Shown one piece after another: positions 30,303-40,385 of a stretch of DNA of 64,000 bases; position 1 is the stretch's first letter, and each line of letters begins with the position of its first letter. This DNA comes from Shewanella pneumatophori (GTDB lineage: Bacteria; Pseudomonadota; Gammaproteobacteria; Enterobacterales; Shewanellaceae), in the NCBI RefSeq assembly GCF_023283895.1, contig NZ_JAKILB010000005.1, forward strand, positions 62,001-126,000, written 5' to 3'. The notes under the pieces are model-generated. The model made no database searches. It saw only the letters and a program-made list of their open reading frames with translations, and was not told the DNA's origin. The translations under genes and the position numbers were made by a program.

Positions 30303-31607
30303 TTAACCTCGGTTTGATACTGGCTCAAAGATATCGATAAAGGCTTCTGCGCGCATTTCGTCTAACCAGTTTTGTAATTCTTCATTAAACTTACGACGGA
30401 ATATCAGCTGATGTGCTCGGTTTGTGTTGAACTTATCAGTTGCATCAGTAGTACGCTTATCTTCTAGCTGTACTATGTGCCAGCCGTGTGTTGAACGGAA
30501 TGGTTCACTGTACTGGCCAATTTCTAGGCTATTTAGTTCTTGAGCAAACGCGGGTACGTAGATGTTCGGATCTGCCCAACCTAATTCACCACCTTTAACT
30601 GCACTACCTGGATCTTCTGAGTACTGACGCGCTAGGTCTTCAAACTTAGCTTCACCTGATTTTACTTGTTCAAGGAACCTGTCCATCATGCTTTTTGCAC
30701 GCTCTTCTGACAGAATTGGTGATGGCTTAAGCAGAATATGACGAGATTTAACTTCTTCAATTTCTTGAGTTTGCAAACCGCGAGCGTCCATTATCTTAAT
30801 AATGTGTAAGCCTGAACCACTTTTAATTGGGCCGATTATATCACCAGTTTTAGCATCACCAACGACTTCAGCAAATAAAGTCGGCATTTCGTTGATGTTC
30901 ATATAATCCCAAATACCACCTTCTAGCGCTTTTGGGCCAGAGGATGCCGCAATAGCGATACTTCTAAAGTCATCACCATCGTTTAGTCTTTTTAGTACTG
31001 CCGCAGCTCGCTTACTTGCTGCGTCTAATTGTTGGCTGTTGGCGTCGCTTGGGACGTCAATCAAGATGTGACCAATTTGGAATTCAACATCTTTAAGCCC
31101 TTGTTCATTGATTATTTTTACAAGGTTATTAATTTCTTGTGGCGAGACTTGGATACGACGTTGAACCTGAATACGTTGGATTTCACCTAAAGTGATCTCT
31201 TCACGTAACTGCTCACGATATTGCGCAAAAGTGGTGCCGTCACTTTCGATTTGCGCCTTCATTTGTGAAACCGTGATATTTTGCTCTTTAGCGATATTTT
31301 CAATAGTTTGGTCTAATTGTAAATCACCAATATGTAAACCAATCCTATCTGCCATTTGAAGCTGTAAACGAGTTAAGATCAGTCGTTCAATCACCTGAGT
31401 TCTCAGAGCTGTATCTGAAGGCAACTTTTGGCCAGCGTTCGCCGCATTGGCTTTAATGGTTTTCACCATTCCACTGACTTCGCTTTCTAGAATAATCCCT
31501 TCGTTTATCTGCACAGTGACGCGGTCAAGTGGCGTCGGGGCTGCTTGAATCGTCTGGCTCATCGCCAAAGTTAACAGGGCAAAAATTAATTGGTTACAGC
31601 GTTTCAT
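30303..31607 (-). CDS. surA: Periplasmic chaperone and peptidyl-prolyl isomerase SurA
   Basis: 434 residues. Signal peptide to about residue 22 (IQA-AP). The N-terminal chaperone region is followed by two parvulin domains (about 170-270, with [10 protein letters not shown]; about 285-385, with VKSRHILLK and GGELGWADP) and a short C-terminal helix. It escorts outer-membrane proteins such as LptD. Its position between lptD and pdxA is conserved. Confidence 0.95.
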   Translation of the reverse strand: MKRCNQLIFALLTLAMSQTIQAAPTPLDRVTVQINEGIILESEVSGMVKTIKANAANAGQKLPSDTALRTQVIERLILTRLQLQMADRIGLHIGDLQLDQTIENIAKEQNITVSQMKAQIESDGTTFAQYREQLREEITLGEIQRIQVQRRIQVSPQEINNLVKIINEQGLKDVEFQIGHILIDVPSDANSQQLDAASKRAAAVLKRLNDGDDFRSIAIAASSGPKALEGGIWDYMNINEMPTLFAEVVGDAKTGDIIGPIKSGSGLHIIKIMDARGLQTQEIEEVKSRHILLKPSPILSEERAKSMMDRFLEQVKSGEAKFEDLARQYSEDPGSAVKGGELGWADPNIYVPAFAQELNSLEIGQYSEPFRSTHGWHIVQLEDKRTTDATDKFNTNRAHQLIFRRKFNEELQNWLDEMRAEAFIDIFEPVSNRG

Positions 31608-31734
31608 CCACTAAAATCCTTGGCATTTATTGAGTGTCATTTACGGTATTTACAGACCGCGCTAATGATTCTTTAGTCCTGCTTTGACTGCATGTCGTCA
31701 GCTAGGTTCAGCATTTTTTTAAGTTATTTGTTTG

Positions 31735-34059
31735 CTAATTTTTCAAATAAAGCGGTTTACGATAATTAAATAGACCATCATCCAACATGTCTGATACGCC
31801 TAACGGGCCCGAGCCACCGAGTCCTTTAACTACAAAGTTCAGGTAGAAGCCGCTTTCAAATAGCTCTCGAGTATCCTGTACCGGATTATTTTCGTCAATA
31901 TAATTGGTTTTGATGCGGTAATGATAACTCAAACGCACTGCCCAACAACATGATTCATATTGAAAGCCGGTATAGGTTTCTACGGCGCGACTTTCATTTA
32001 GATCATAATACCAGTTACCGACTAAATATAAGCTGTCGTTAATTGGCCATGCGCCGCGAAAGCCTAACTGCTTAATATCGACAGACTCATTAGTGTTGGT
32101 GTTCAGTAGATCCGGCACATAGCGGTAACTAGCTTGCAGCAACTTGTTTTCGCCTGGACGATAGTCGACAGTGACCTCACTCTTTTTATTTTCACTCTCT
32201 TTAGCATCGTATTGAATCGAACCACTTAAGAACCAGTCAGAATAAAGCTGAGTTGTTAACTCTGCGGCGATGGCTGAATTAGAGGTATTTTCTTGTACGA
32301 ATGTGTCGCTAGTTCCATTAACATCGTTAAGACCGACGCGACTATCTTGTAGATAGACGATTTGACCTAAGCTGAACTTAAACACTTCGCGGTTTTGTTC
32401 ATTAAACATTCTGGTTGTTAAACCCAGAGTGAATTGATTGGCATCGGCGATGCGGTCTAAACCTGAGAAGCGGCGCTCTCTAAACAGACCGTTATAGTCT
32501 TCTTGTAATAATGCTGTATCGTAAATACCTATGTTTGACTGGTCTTCATAACCGACATACAGGTACTGGAATTGAGGCTCTAATGTTTGTCGATAATTAG
32601 TGTCAAAATAATCAGTAAAACGCTCAAAGTTTATTTGGCCATGAATGCGCACTTGCGGCAAGGTACGATTCACTGTGTCATCGAGTTCTGATGTCATTAG
32701 ATTTGAGCGATCATCTTGCCAGTAATTGGTTTGCAGTAGTTTAACTTCACTGGTTAGTGAACCTGCTGGACCATGAATTGGGTAAGAAATACTCGGCTCT
32801 AAATGTAAGCGGGTTGCAGTTGAGTACTCACTGTCTTGGTGCTCAAAGTTAGTCACTTCACTATTGAAATTAAAATCCAGTCCGTGCCAATAACTAGGCG
32901 CGCGGTAATTAAACGCAAATTGTGGCATAACTTGATAAGGTTTTTCGTCCTCACCGAGCACTTTAATATCTTGCACACGGGCGCTGACATCCCAGTTTTG
33001 CTCAAAATAAGCAACTTCACCAATGCGGGTTAATTGGTTATCTGTCGCGCGCTGCACATCAGAGCTTAAGTCGTTAAAGTAGTTGTTATCCGATACATCG
33101 GTATAGTTAGCCAGTACTCGCCAGTTTTTGTTAATGGCGCCGCTATGCTCCCAGTGATAGAGGTAACGGTCTGGGCTACCGAGTAATTTGTCGTCATCAG
33201 CTAAGTATTCTAGATTCAACTGGCCTTGCTGTTTTTCACCCGCTAAATATCTAAATTCAGTCTTGGTAAATAGGCCGCGAGCTGACATATAGTTTGGGGT
33301 AAAGGTTAAATCGTATTCAGGTGCAATATTCCAATAATAAGGCGTAGCAACCTCTACACCATTGGTAGTACTGGTGCTGAAACTTGGAAATAGGAAACCA
33401 GATTTGCGTTTGTCAGAGACTGGAATTGTCATGTAAGGCACATACATAACAGGCACACCACCAATTTTGATCTTAGCGTCCCAAATCTCGCCCCACTCTT
33501 CAGTACTGTCAATTTTGATACGGTCAGCTTCTAACAGCCACGCCGGATCATCACCAGGACAAGTGGTAAAGTTTGTTCCAGCGAGTAGTAGATTGTTTTC
33601 TTGGGTGATCTCTAATGTTTCAGCATCACCATGGATCTGCTGCCCATGCAGCCAATATTTAGCGCCACTTAATACAGCGCTATTGCTGCGCATTTTAGCT
33701 ACCAATGAACTTGCTGTGACGGTAAACATTTCGTCTTGAAAGACTAAGTTGCCGTTAGCTTCTAGTTCTTCAGCTTCTTGATTCAGAATCGCTTCATCTG
33801 CGGCAACATTACGTCCGCCTTGGCTAAAGTTCACATTGCCTGAAAATGTTGCTTGTTTGCCCATTTGCGCATCTGAACGGTCAGAGCTAATGTAGATGCG
33901 GGCTAAATCCTCAGGGGTATTGAGCTCATAAAGCGGCACATAAGGCTTTACTGGAGGTACAACTACGCATTGTGCGCCAGATGTGGTCACAGTTTCGGTT
34001 TCGTCTGCTAAGACTAATTGGGGAAGCAGGCTCAAGGCCAGAAAATAACGGATCTGCAT
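31735..34059 (-). CDS. lptD: LPS-assembly outer-membrane protein LptD
   Basis: 774 residues. Signal peptide ends near LVLA-DET. An N-terminal OstA/jellyroll domain (about 50-150) is followed by a large beta barrel. Four Cys are at 31, 167, 704 and 705, the same order as the E. coli pairs that must be correctly disulfide-bonded. It places LPS in the outer leaflet with LptE. First gene of lptD-surA-pdxA-ksgA. Confidence 0.96.
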   Translation of the reverse strand: MQIRYFLALSLLPQLVLADETETVTTSGAQCVVVPPVKPYVPLYELNTPEDLARIYISSDRSDAQMGKQATFSGNVNFSQGGRNVAADEAILNQEAEELEANGNLVFQDEMFTVTASSLVAKMRSNSAVLSGAKYWLHGQQIHGDAETLEITQENNLLLAGTNFTTCPGDDPAWLLEADRIKIDSTEEWGEIWDAKIKIGGVPVMYVPYMTIPVSDKRKSGFLFPSFSTSTTNGVEVATPYYWNIAPEYDLTFTPNYMSARGLFTKTEFRYLAGEKQQGQLNLEYLADDDKLLGSPDRYLYHWEHSGAINKNWRVLANYTDVSDNNYFNDLSSDVQRATDNQLTRIGEVAYFEQNWDVSARVQDIKVLGEDEKPYQVMPQFAFNYRAPSYWHGLDFNFNSEVTNFEHQDSEYSTATRLHLEPSISYPIHGPAGSLTSEVKLLQTNYWQDDRSNLMTSELDDTVNRTLPQVRIHGQINFERFTDYFDTNYRQTLEPQFQYLYVGYEDQSNIGIYDTALLQEDYNGLFRERRFSGLDRIADANQFTLGLTTRMFNEQNREVFKFSLGQIVYLQDSRVGLNDVNGTSDTFVQENTSNSAIAAELTTQLYSDWFLSGSIQYDAKESENKKSEVTVDYRPGENKLLQASYRYVPDLLNTNTNESVDIKQLGFRGAWPINDSLYLVGNWYYDLNESRAVETYTGFQYESCCWAVRLSYHYRIKTNYIDENNPVQDTRELFESGFYLNFVVKGLGGSGPLGVSDMLDDGLFNYRKPLYLKN

Positions 34060-34220
34060 CTTAGGTCAATTAATTATGATTTCTTAGTCTGGACAGTGAA
34101 AGAGGAGAAAAGTTGACCCTTACCTGGGCAACTCAGCCAAATAAATTTTTTCAATTGCTTAGCTGTTTCCATTTTGTCGTTATAATAAAGCAATTTCTTC
34201 TTAAGAGCCATGAGGTGCCC

Positions 34221-35225
34221 TTGTCAGATCCTAGATTTCTTCAGTTAAATGCATGGCTAAACCAGTATTTTAATGTAAATGTCTCGCCACAGTTGATATC
34301 TGGCGATGCGAGCTTTAGGCGCTACTTTAGAGTTTTTGTCGATGACTTGTCATATATTGTAGTCGATTCACCGCCTAACCTTATCGATATTGCACCGTTT
34401 ATTCAATTGGCGGACAGTTATTCACGTCAAGGTATTGCTGTGCCAAAGGTGATAGCAAGCGACCAGCCTTTAGGGATTATGCTGCTAAGTGACTTAGGTG
34501 ATGTGCAGCTATTGTCGGTGTTAAACGAGCAAAGCTTACAAAAGTATTATTCTGAGGCATTGGTTTTACTGACTGATATTGCAAAAGTCACAACGACAAG
34601 TGCAGGCCCTTTACCCAACTACGATAAAGCTTTTGTTGAACGTGAGTTAGAGATCTTTTGTGAATGGTTAGCTATACATCATTTAGGCTTACCGGCAGAA
34701 GAAGTCAAAAGCCGCACCACTAAAGCCTTTAAGATATTAACCGATAGTGCGCTATCACAACCTCAAGCTGGTATGCACAGAGATTACCATAGCCGTAATC
34801 TAATGCTTCAAGATGGTCAGTTAAAAGTTATCGACTTTCAAGACGCCGTTATAGGGCCTGTGACTTACGACGCGGTGTCTTTACTACGTGACTGCTATAT
34901 TCGCTGGCCTGACTCCGATGTTGAGAGGCTTATGCTGCAGCACTATAAACAGTGCATTGCGAATAAACTCATTCCCGCAGAGACTAGCATTGAGCAATAC
35001 CAGCGCTGGTTTGATCTTATGGGAATACAGCGTCATGTAAAAGCAGTCGGTATTTTTGCCAGACTAAATTATCGTGACAATAAACCTGCTTATATGGCAG
35101 ACATTCCGTTGACGCTTGAATATATCCGCGATATAGCAGGCAGATATGTAGAGTTAAAGGCATTTTCTGTGTGGATCGCAGAAGACATAATTCCGGCGAT
35201 AAATGCACTAAACAACTCGATTTAA
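34221..35225 (+). CDS. amgK: N-acetylmuramate/N-acetylglucosamine kinase, AmgK
   Basis: About 334 residues from a TTG at 34221 (GAGG 5 nt upstream); a GTG at 34215 is equally in frame, and the open frame reaches 34113. Aminoglycoside-phosphotransferase fold: HRDYHSRNLML holds the catalytic Asp and Asn, VIDFQDAVIGP the metal-binding Asp. Together with the next gene (MurU-like) this points to AmgK, which phosphorylates MurNAc at C1 in the peptidoglycan recycling route known from Pseudomonas. Divergent from lptD. Confidence 0.85.
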   Translation: MSDPRFLQLNAWLNQYFNVNVSPQLISGDASFRRYFRVFVDDLSYIVVDSPPNLIDIAPFIQLADSYSRQGIAVPKVIASDQPLGIMLLSDLGDVQLLSVLNEQSLQKYYSEALVLLTDIAKVTTTSAGPLPNYDKAFVERELEIFCEWLAIHHLGLPAEEVKSRTTKAFKILTDSALSQPQAGMHRDYHSRNLMLQDGQLKVIDFQDAVIGPVTYDAVSLLRDCYIRWPDSDVERLMLQHYKQCIANKLIPAETSIEQYQRWFDLMGIQRHVKAVGIFARLNYRDNKPAYMADIPLTLEYIRDIAGRYVELKAFSVWIAEDIIPAINALNNSI

Positions 35226-35252
35226 ATATCTAATTTAAATAAAAGGCATGCA

Positions 35253-35921
35253 ATGAAAGCAATGATCTTAGCGGCGGGGCGCGGAGAGCGTTTACGGCCA
35301 TTGACTGATTCAATCCCTAAGCCTTTAGTCCCAGTTGCTGGCAAGCCATTAATTGTGTATCACATTGAAAAACTCGCAGCAGCTGGTATTTCAGAGATAG
35401 TGATCAACCATGCTTGGCTCGGACATAAGCTAGTTGACACGCTAGGCGATGGCAGTCAGTGGCAAGTTAATATCCAATACAGTGCAGAGGACTCAGCACT
35501 AGAGACGGGCGGCGGGATCAAGCAAGCGCTAAACTTTTTAGGTAATGAACCTTTTTTGGTTATCAATGGTGATATTTTTATTGACCAGTTACCAGAGATT
35601 AAGCCACTGATGCCTAATATGTTAGCTCACCTATGGTTAGTTAATAACCCTAGTCAGCATCCTGAAGGTGACTTTGCCTTAAGCCAAGGGCTTGTCGCTG
35701 AGCAAGGCTCGACAAAGCTAACATTTTCGGGAATGGGCATTTACCATCCACAATTATTTAATGATACGCCAGAAGGTGCATTTGCATTAGCACCACTATT
35801 ACGACAAGCCATGAAAACTAAACAAGTTAGTGGCAATCATTTTGATCATTTTTGGTGTGATGTCGGTACAATACAGCGGCATACACAAATTGAAGCTCGA
35901 GAAAGTAAAAAGGTTAGATAA
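35253..35921 (+). CDS. murU: N-acetylmuramate-1-phosphate uridylyltransferase, MurU
   Basis: 222 residues, nucleotidyltransferase fold: LAAGRGERLRPLTDSIPKPL is the activation loop, and NGDIFID has the metal-binding Asp. The short length and the amgK neighbour match MurU, which makes UDP-MurNAc and so bypasses de novo synthesis and fosfomycin inhibition in Pseudomonas. Stop and the next start overlap (TAATG). Confidence 0.87.
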   Translation: MKAMILAAGRGERLRPLTDSIPKPLVPVAGKPLIVYHIEKLAAAGISEIVINHAWLGHKLVDTLGDGSQWQVNIQYSAEDSALETGGGIKQALNFLGNEPFLVINGDIFIDQLPEIKPLMPNMLAHLWLVNNPSQHPEGDFALSQGLVAEQGSTKLTFSGMGIYHPQLFNDTPEGAFALAPLLRQAMKTKQVSGNHFDHFWCDVGTIQRHTQIEARESKKVR

Positions 35922-36700
35922 TGCGTATTTGGGGTAAGGTTTTCGGTTTTATTATCGGTTTTATGTTCGGACGTCTCGGCGGCGCGATTTTAGGGCTTTG
36001 GCTGGGGCATATGTATGACCGCAAATTCGGTAAAAGTGCTGGCATAAGCAATAGTGGTAAGCGTCAGGCGTTATTTTTTAATACCACATTTGCAGTAATG
36101 GGCCACGTTGCTAAAGCGTCTGGTCATGTCACTGAAAATGATATTCGCATGGCGAGCTCTTTAATGGACCAGCTTAATTTAAGTGGCCAAGCGCGCGCAG
36201 ATGCACAAGCAGCATTTCGTGAAGGTAAAGAGTCTGACTTTGACCTTAATGCCTGTTTAAAGACCTTTAGAATTATCTCAATGGGACGTAAAGAAGTGCT
36301 ACAGATGTTTTTGGAGATCCAAATTCAAACGGCACTATCTGATGCTCAATTAGATCAAAAAGAACGATCTATTTTATCGACTGTGGCCAAAGAGCTCGGC
36401 TTTAGTCAGCAGCAACTCGACGATTTGCTTGCAAGATGGCAAGCCGAATTTAATTTCCACCGTAGCGGCGGCGCTGGTCATCAAACATCAATTAAAGATG
36501 CTTATGAGGTGCTTGGCATGTCAGAGTCTAATTCAGACCAAGATATCAAGCGCGCCTATAGAAAGTTGATGAATGAACATCATCCAGACAAATTAGTGGC
36601 GAAAGGATTACCGGCTGAAATGATGGAACTTGCCAAGACAAAAGCGCAAGATATTCAAGCGGCTTATGATAGAGTCAAAGGTGAAAGAGGTATGCGCTAA
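35921..36700 (+). CDS. djlA: DnaJ-like membrane co-chaperone DjlA
   Basis: 259 residues. One N-terminal Gly-rich membrane segment (GFIIGFMFGRLGGAILG, about 8-27), a central TerB-like helical domain, and a C-terminal J domain with the HPD motif in NEHHPDKLV. It activates DnaK at the membrane. In E. coli it also lies next to lptD, divergent from it; here amgK-murU are interposed. Confidence 0.94.
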   Translation: MRIWGKVFGFIIGFMFGRLGGAILGLWLGHMYDRKFGKSAGISNSGKRQALFFNTTFAVMGHVAKASGHVTENDIRMASSLMDQLNLSGQARADAQAAFREGKESDFDLNACLKTFRIISMGRKEVLQMFLEIQIQTALSDAQLDQKERSILSTVAKELGFSQQQLDDLLARWQAEFNFHRSGGAGHQTSIKDAYEVLGMSESNSDQDIKRAYRKLMNEHHPDKLVAKGLPAEMMELAKTKAQDIQAAYDRVKGERGMR

Positions 36701-36740
36701 CTTAGCCAACAATGGCTAGGAATAATTATAGGGACATTAT

Positions 36741-37352
36741 ATGAAACCAAGTATTGCGGTATTAATGACTTCATTGTGTGCTCTTCCTGCAACTGCTGAA
36801 GTTTATGTGGCTCCGTTTGCAGGTTATAGTTTTGCCGCGAGTGAGTTTGATATCTCAAACTCCGCTTCGGCAGACACAGGTCAAGGCAAGATTGCTGAAT
36901 CTGAAAACTACGGCGTAATGCTTGGGATCACCACTAAAGACCCTGGTAGTGTTTATTTACTTTATAGTCATCAAGCTACAGATTTAAAAGGTGCGGGTAA
37001 TTTTAGCCCCGAAATTATCACCTCTATGGATGTTGATTACTTTCATGTCGGTGGCACGCTTTACTTTCCTACTCAAGTTCTTAATCCCTATGTCACTACT
37101 AGCCTTGGTTTAACCAGTATGCGTCCGGGTGGCGGTTATTCAACTGAAACACGCTTTTCAATGGCGATTGGTGGTGGTTTTGAATATCAAGTTACCCAGT
37201 CATTAGCGCTATTTGCCGAAGTTAAAGGTTACGCCACCTTTGTAAACGCTGATAACGCTCTTTTTTGCGATGGTTCGGGCTGCATCTGGAATATTCAATC
37301 AGACATCATGTGGCAAGGTCAGGCGAATATTGGCGCCAGTTTAAAATTTTAG
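36741..37352 (+). CDS. Outer-membrane beta-barrel protein
   Basis: 203 residues with a signal peptide (cleavage near TAEVYVAP) and alternating hydrophobic strands typical of an eight-stranded barrel, ending in Phe (GASLKF), the outer-membrane sorting signature. There is a Cys pair near residues 178-183. Function unknown. AGGGA upstream; 10 bp before the dehydrogenase gene. Confidence 0.75.
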   Translation: MKPSIAVLMTSLCALPATAEVYVAPFAGYSFAASEFDISNSASADTGQGKIAESENYGVMLGITTKDPGSVYLLYSHQATDLKGAGNFSPEIITSMDVDYFHVGGTLYFPTQVLNPYVTTSLGLTSMRPGGGYSTETRFSMAIGGGFEYQVTQSLALFAEVKGYATFVNADNALFCDGSGCIWNIQSDIMWQGQANIGASLKF

Positions 37353-37362
37353 GAATACCTAT

Positions 37363-38316
37363 ATGAAGATAGTGGTACTTGACGGTTATACACTTAATCC
37401 AGGCGATTTAGACTGGCAGCCGTTAACTGCACTTGGTGAACTCTCGGTTTATGAGCGTAGCGATGCCAATGACATATTGTCGCGAGGCCAAGATGCAGAA
37501 GTTATCTTCACTAACAAAACGCCTCTAGATGAGTCGCTGTTAAGGCAATTACCTAAGTTAAAATACATAGGTATTTTAGCTACAGGCACGAATGTTGTTG
37601 ACTTAGCTGCAGCTGAAAAGCTTGGCATTATAGTGACGAACGTACCAGCCTATGGTCCTGATGCTGTGGCACAAATGGTATTTGCACATATTCTTCATGC
37701 AACGCAGCAAGTTGCGCAGCACTCAGCTGCTGTGAAAAGTGGCCAATGGAGTCAGTCTGCCGATTTTTGTTTTACCTTGTCACCGCTGCAATCGCTCAAA
37801 GGAAAAACCATAGGTTTAATCGGCTTTGGTGATATAGCCAAAGTAGTAGCACAAATCGCATTGGCTTTTGGTATGCAAGTGCGGGTAAACACTCGAAATT
37901 CTGAGGTGCAATTACCGCTAGGTTGCAGCTGGGTAGAGCGAGATGAGCTTTTTGCACAGTCTGACATTATTTCACTGCATTGCCCGTTAACAGCTGATAC
38001 TCAAGAGCTGATTAATGCCAGTACGCTTGATTGCATGAAACCATCTGCAATATTGATTAATACCGCTCGAGGTGGCTTAGTTGATGAGCAAGCACTAGCA
38101 AATGCGCTAAATTCAGATCTGCTTGCTTTTGCTGGAGTCGATGTTTTATCGAGTGAACCGCCAGCAGCTGATAATCCTCTGCTTAGCGCTAAAAATATCA
38201 GCATCTCTCCACATAATGCATGGGCAACGATTGAAGCAAGGCAAAATTTACTTAATATCGCTGTCGATAACTTAAGTTGTTTTATAAAGGGAGAGATTAA
38301 ACACCGCGTCAACTAG
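37363..38316 (+). CDS. D-2-hydroxyacid dehydrogenase, glycerate-dehydrogenase-like
   Basis: 317 residues. The NAD-binding turn is GLIGFGDIAK (a variant, with Asp-Ile-Ala in place of the usual GxGxxG). The catalytic triad is Arg in INTARGGLVDE, Glu in SSEPPAADNPLL and His in SPHNAWAT. Resembles HprA (hydroxypyruvate/glyoxylate reductase). Substrate not certain. Confidence 0.85.
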   Translation: MKIVVLDGYTLNPGDLDWQPLTALGELSVYERSDANDILSRGQDAEVIFTNKTPLDESLLRQLPKLKYIGILATGTNVVDLAAAEKLGIIVTNVPAYGPDAVAQMVFAHILHATQQVAQHSAAVKSGQWSQSADFCFTLSPLQSLKGKTIGLIGFGDIAKVVAQIALAFGMQVRVNTRNSEVQLPLGCSWVERDELFAQSDIISLHCPLTADTQELINASTLDCMKPSAILINTARGGLVDEQALANALNSDLLAFAGVDVLSSEPPAADNPLLSAKNISISPHNAWATIEARQNLLNIAVDNLSCFIKGEIKHRVN

Positions 38317-38401
38317 TGCTTTGGTGTTTAAAACCGCTTTTATAATTACCACGCTTATGCCACTAATATTTCAAATCTGCAGCTTGAAGTCATAAAAAGA
38401 G

Positions 38402-38424
38402 CCCACCTAACAAGGTGGGTTTTT
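38402..38424. terminator. Bidirectional terminator between dehydrogenase and purT
   Basis: CCCACCT and AGGTGGG pair around AACA with TTTTT after, and an A-rich run before that serves the minus strand. Confidence 0.85.
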
Positions 38425-38427
38425 GTT

Positions 38428-39603
38428 TTACATAATAACTTTAATCTTGCTTGCTGCGTTTAGCGCTTTTTGGACTGCTTTGTCTAGGTTCAGATCTCTT
38501 GCTAGCGCAACACCTAAGCGTCTTTGTCCATCAATTTCAGGTTTGGCAAATAAGCGAACTTGAGTGTCAGGCTCAACTAACGCCTCAGCCACACCGGTAA
38601 ACTGAATATTGTTTGAAGTGCCGTTAGCTAAAATAACCGCTGAAGCACTTGGACCATGCTGGGCAATATTACTAATGGGTAGACCTAAAATTGCGCGTAC
38701 ATGTAAGGCAAATTCTGACAAATCTTGGCTGATTAATGTGACCATGCCGGTGTCATGTGGTCTTGGTGAGACTTCAGAGAAATAAACCTCATCGCCTTTG
38801 ATAAATAGCTCAACACCAAATAGACCATAACCGCCTAGAGCTTCAACGACTTTTTTACCAATAGCTTGTGATTTTTGTAAAACCGTTACCGACATTGCTT
38901 GCGGTTGCCACGATTCACGATAATCACCGTCTTCTTGACGATGGCCAATAGCATCACAGAAATGAATGCCATTGACAGCACTAATTGTTAGCAGGGTAAT
39001 TTCATAATCAAAGGCAACAAAGCCCTCAACGATCACTCGGCCTTTACCAGCGCGGCCACCTTCTTGGGCATATTGCCAAGCAGATAGAATTTGATCCTGA
39101 GAGCGAATAACGCTTTGGCCTTTACCAGACGAGCTCATCACAGGCTTAACAACACAAGGTAAGCCAATTGTCGCGACCGCATCGTTAAATTCAGCTTCTG
39201 TGTCGCAGAAAAAGTATGGCGATGTAGGAATATCCAGAGTTTCAGCGGCTAAACGGCGTATACCTTCACGATCCATCGTTAGTTGAGTCGCTTTTGCTGT
39301 TGGCACAACATTAACGCCTTCAGCTTCTACTTCAACAAGGGTTTGGGTGGCAATGGCTTCTAATTCTGGAATAACTAGATCTGGCTTTTCAAGTGCAATA
39401 ACCGCTTTAAGCGCTTCAGCATCTAGCATATTTATCACGTGCGAGCGGTGAGCGATTTGCATTGCTGGTGCGTTGGGGTAACGGTCAACACCAATCACCT
39501 CAATACCAAAGCGTTGTAGTTCAATGGCGACTTCTTTACCTAACTCACCACAACCAAGCAACATGGCCCGTTTAGCGTTAGGAGATAATGCAGTACCTAT
39601 CAT
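38428..39603 (-). CDS. purT: Formate-dependent GAR transformylase
   Basis: 391 residues of the ATP-grasp family: [10 protein letters not shown] at the N-terminus, [10 protein letters not shown] as the ATP-binding loop, [20 protein letters not shown] as the metal/ATP C-domain. It makes N-formyl-GAR from formate and ATP in purine synthesis, a folate-free route. RBS AAAGG. Single gene. Confidence 0.95.
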   Translation of the reverse strand: MIGTALSPNAKRAMLLGCGELGKEVAIELQRFGIEVIGVDRYPNAPAMQIAHRSHVINMLDAEALKAVIALEKPDLVIPELEAIATQTLVEVEAEGVNVVPTAKATQLTMDREGIRRLAAETLDIPTSPYFFCDTEAEFNDAVATIGLPCVVKPVMSSSGKGQSVIRSQDQILSAWQYAQEGGRAGKGRVIVEGFVAFDYEITLLTISAVNGIHFCDAIGHRQEDGDYRESWQPQAMSVTVLQKSQAIGKKVVEALGGYGLFGVELFIKGDEVYFSEVSPRPHDTGMVTLISQDLSEFALHVRAILGLPISNIAQHGPSASAVILANGTSNNIQFTGVAEALVEPDTQVRLFAKPEIDGQRRLGVALARDLNLDKAVQKALNAASKIKVIM

Positions 39604-39907
39604 TTGTGTACCTTTTATTTTGTAGGGGATTTTTGTTTATCGCAGCGGCTAATTTTGCAGACGCTGCAATATTTGAAAGCATCTTTGGCTTTCAATTGTT
39701 ATTTGCGCTTAGTGTAACGTGCACTGAAAGCTTGTTAGTGATAATTACTAACAAGTGTGCGTGAGATCACTAAAAGACGATGGCTCGAAAGATAATTAAT
39801 GTTTGGTTTTTAATCAAAAAAATAGATTTTAACCGTAAATATTGCCAATATGTTGCTAGGATGTTTTGGGCTCGATTGCCGAGTCCCTTTTATAAAGGGA
39901 GAGCACT
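39604..39907. other. purT upstream region with two palindromes
   Basis: TTGCAGACGCTGCAA (39655-39669) is a perfect odd-centred palindrome. TTGAAAGC (39673-39680) pairs with GCTTTCAA (39688-39695) around a 7-nt loop. Both lie 50-92 bp before purT and could act in its leader or as operators. The first is not a PurR box (16-bp, CG-centred). The plus-strand gene at 39908 shares this region. Confidence 0.4.
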
Positions 39908-40384
39908 GTGTTTCTAGATTATTTTGCATTAGGCATTATCTTTTTCGTGGCTATCTTTATCTTCTACGGAGTGATTGCGATTCATGATATACCCTATGAA
40001 ATTGCTAAAAAGCGCAACCACCCCCAGCAAGATGCCTTGCATATAGCAGGCTGGGTAAGCTTATTTACACTACATGCTATTTGGCCTTTTTTATGGATTT
40101 GGGCAACGCTGTACCGTGAAGACAGAGGTTGGGGTTTCCAGGAGGTCGTAGAAAAAGAGCAATTACTGGAAAGCGAGGTTAAAGGCTTAACTGAATCTGT
40201 GAGGAAGTTAGAACAAAAATTGGCTGCAATGGAAGCGATGAATAACAGCGGAGCTGACGATAATGCTCATACAGCAAACAACTCAGAGCCTAAAGTGGCT
40301 GTCACTGCTAGCCCTGAGAATACCTTAAAAGATCCAACCGGCGAGCCTTCCGACAATAACCAAGCAGATAAGGTAGAGGTGTAA
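39908..40384 (+). CDS. yiaW: DUF3302 inner-membrane protein, YiaW-like
   Basis: 158 residues with a GTG start (AAGGGAG 5 nt upstream). Two membrane helices (about 5-25 and 50-70) with HDIPYEIAKKRNHP and WATLYREDRGWGF, which match YiaW. The tail after ~85 is a coiled-coil and disordered acidic stretch. It pairs with the HlyD-like gene 1 bp downstream, as yiaW-yiaV do in E. coli. Function unknown. Confidence 0.8.
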   Translation: MFLDYFALGIIFFVAIFIFYGVIAIHDIPYEIAKKRNHPQQDALHIAGWVSLFTLHAIWPFLWIWATLYREDRGWGFQEVVEKEQLLESEVKGLTESVRKLEQKLAAMEAMNNSGADDNAHTANNSEPKVAVTASPENTLKDPTGEPSDNNQADKVEV

Positions 40385-40385
40385 T

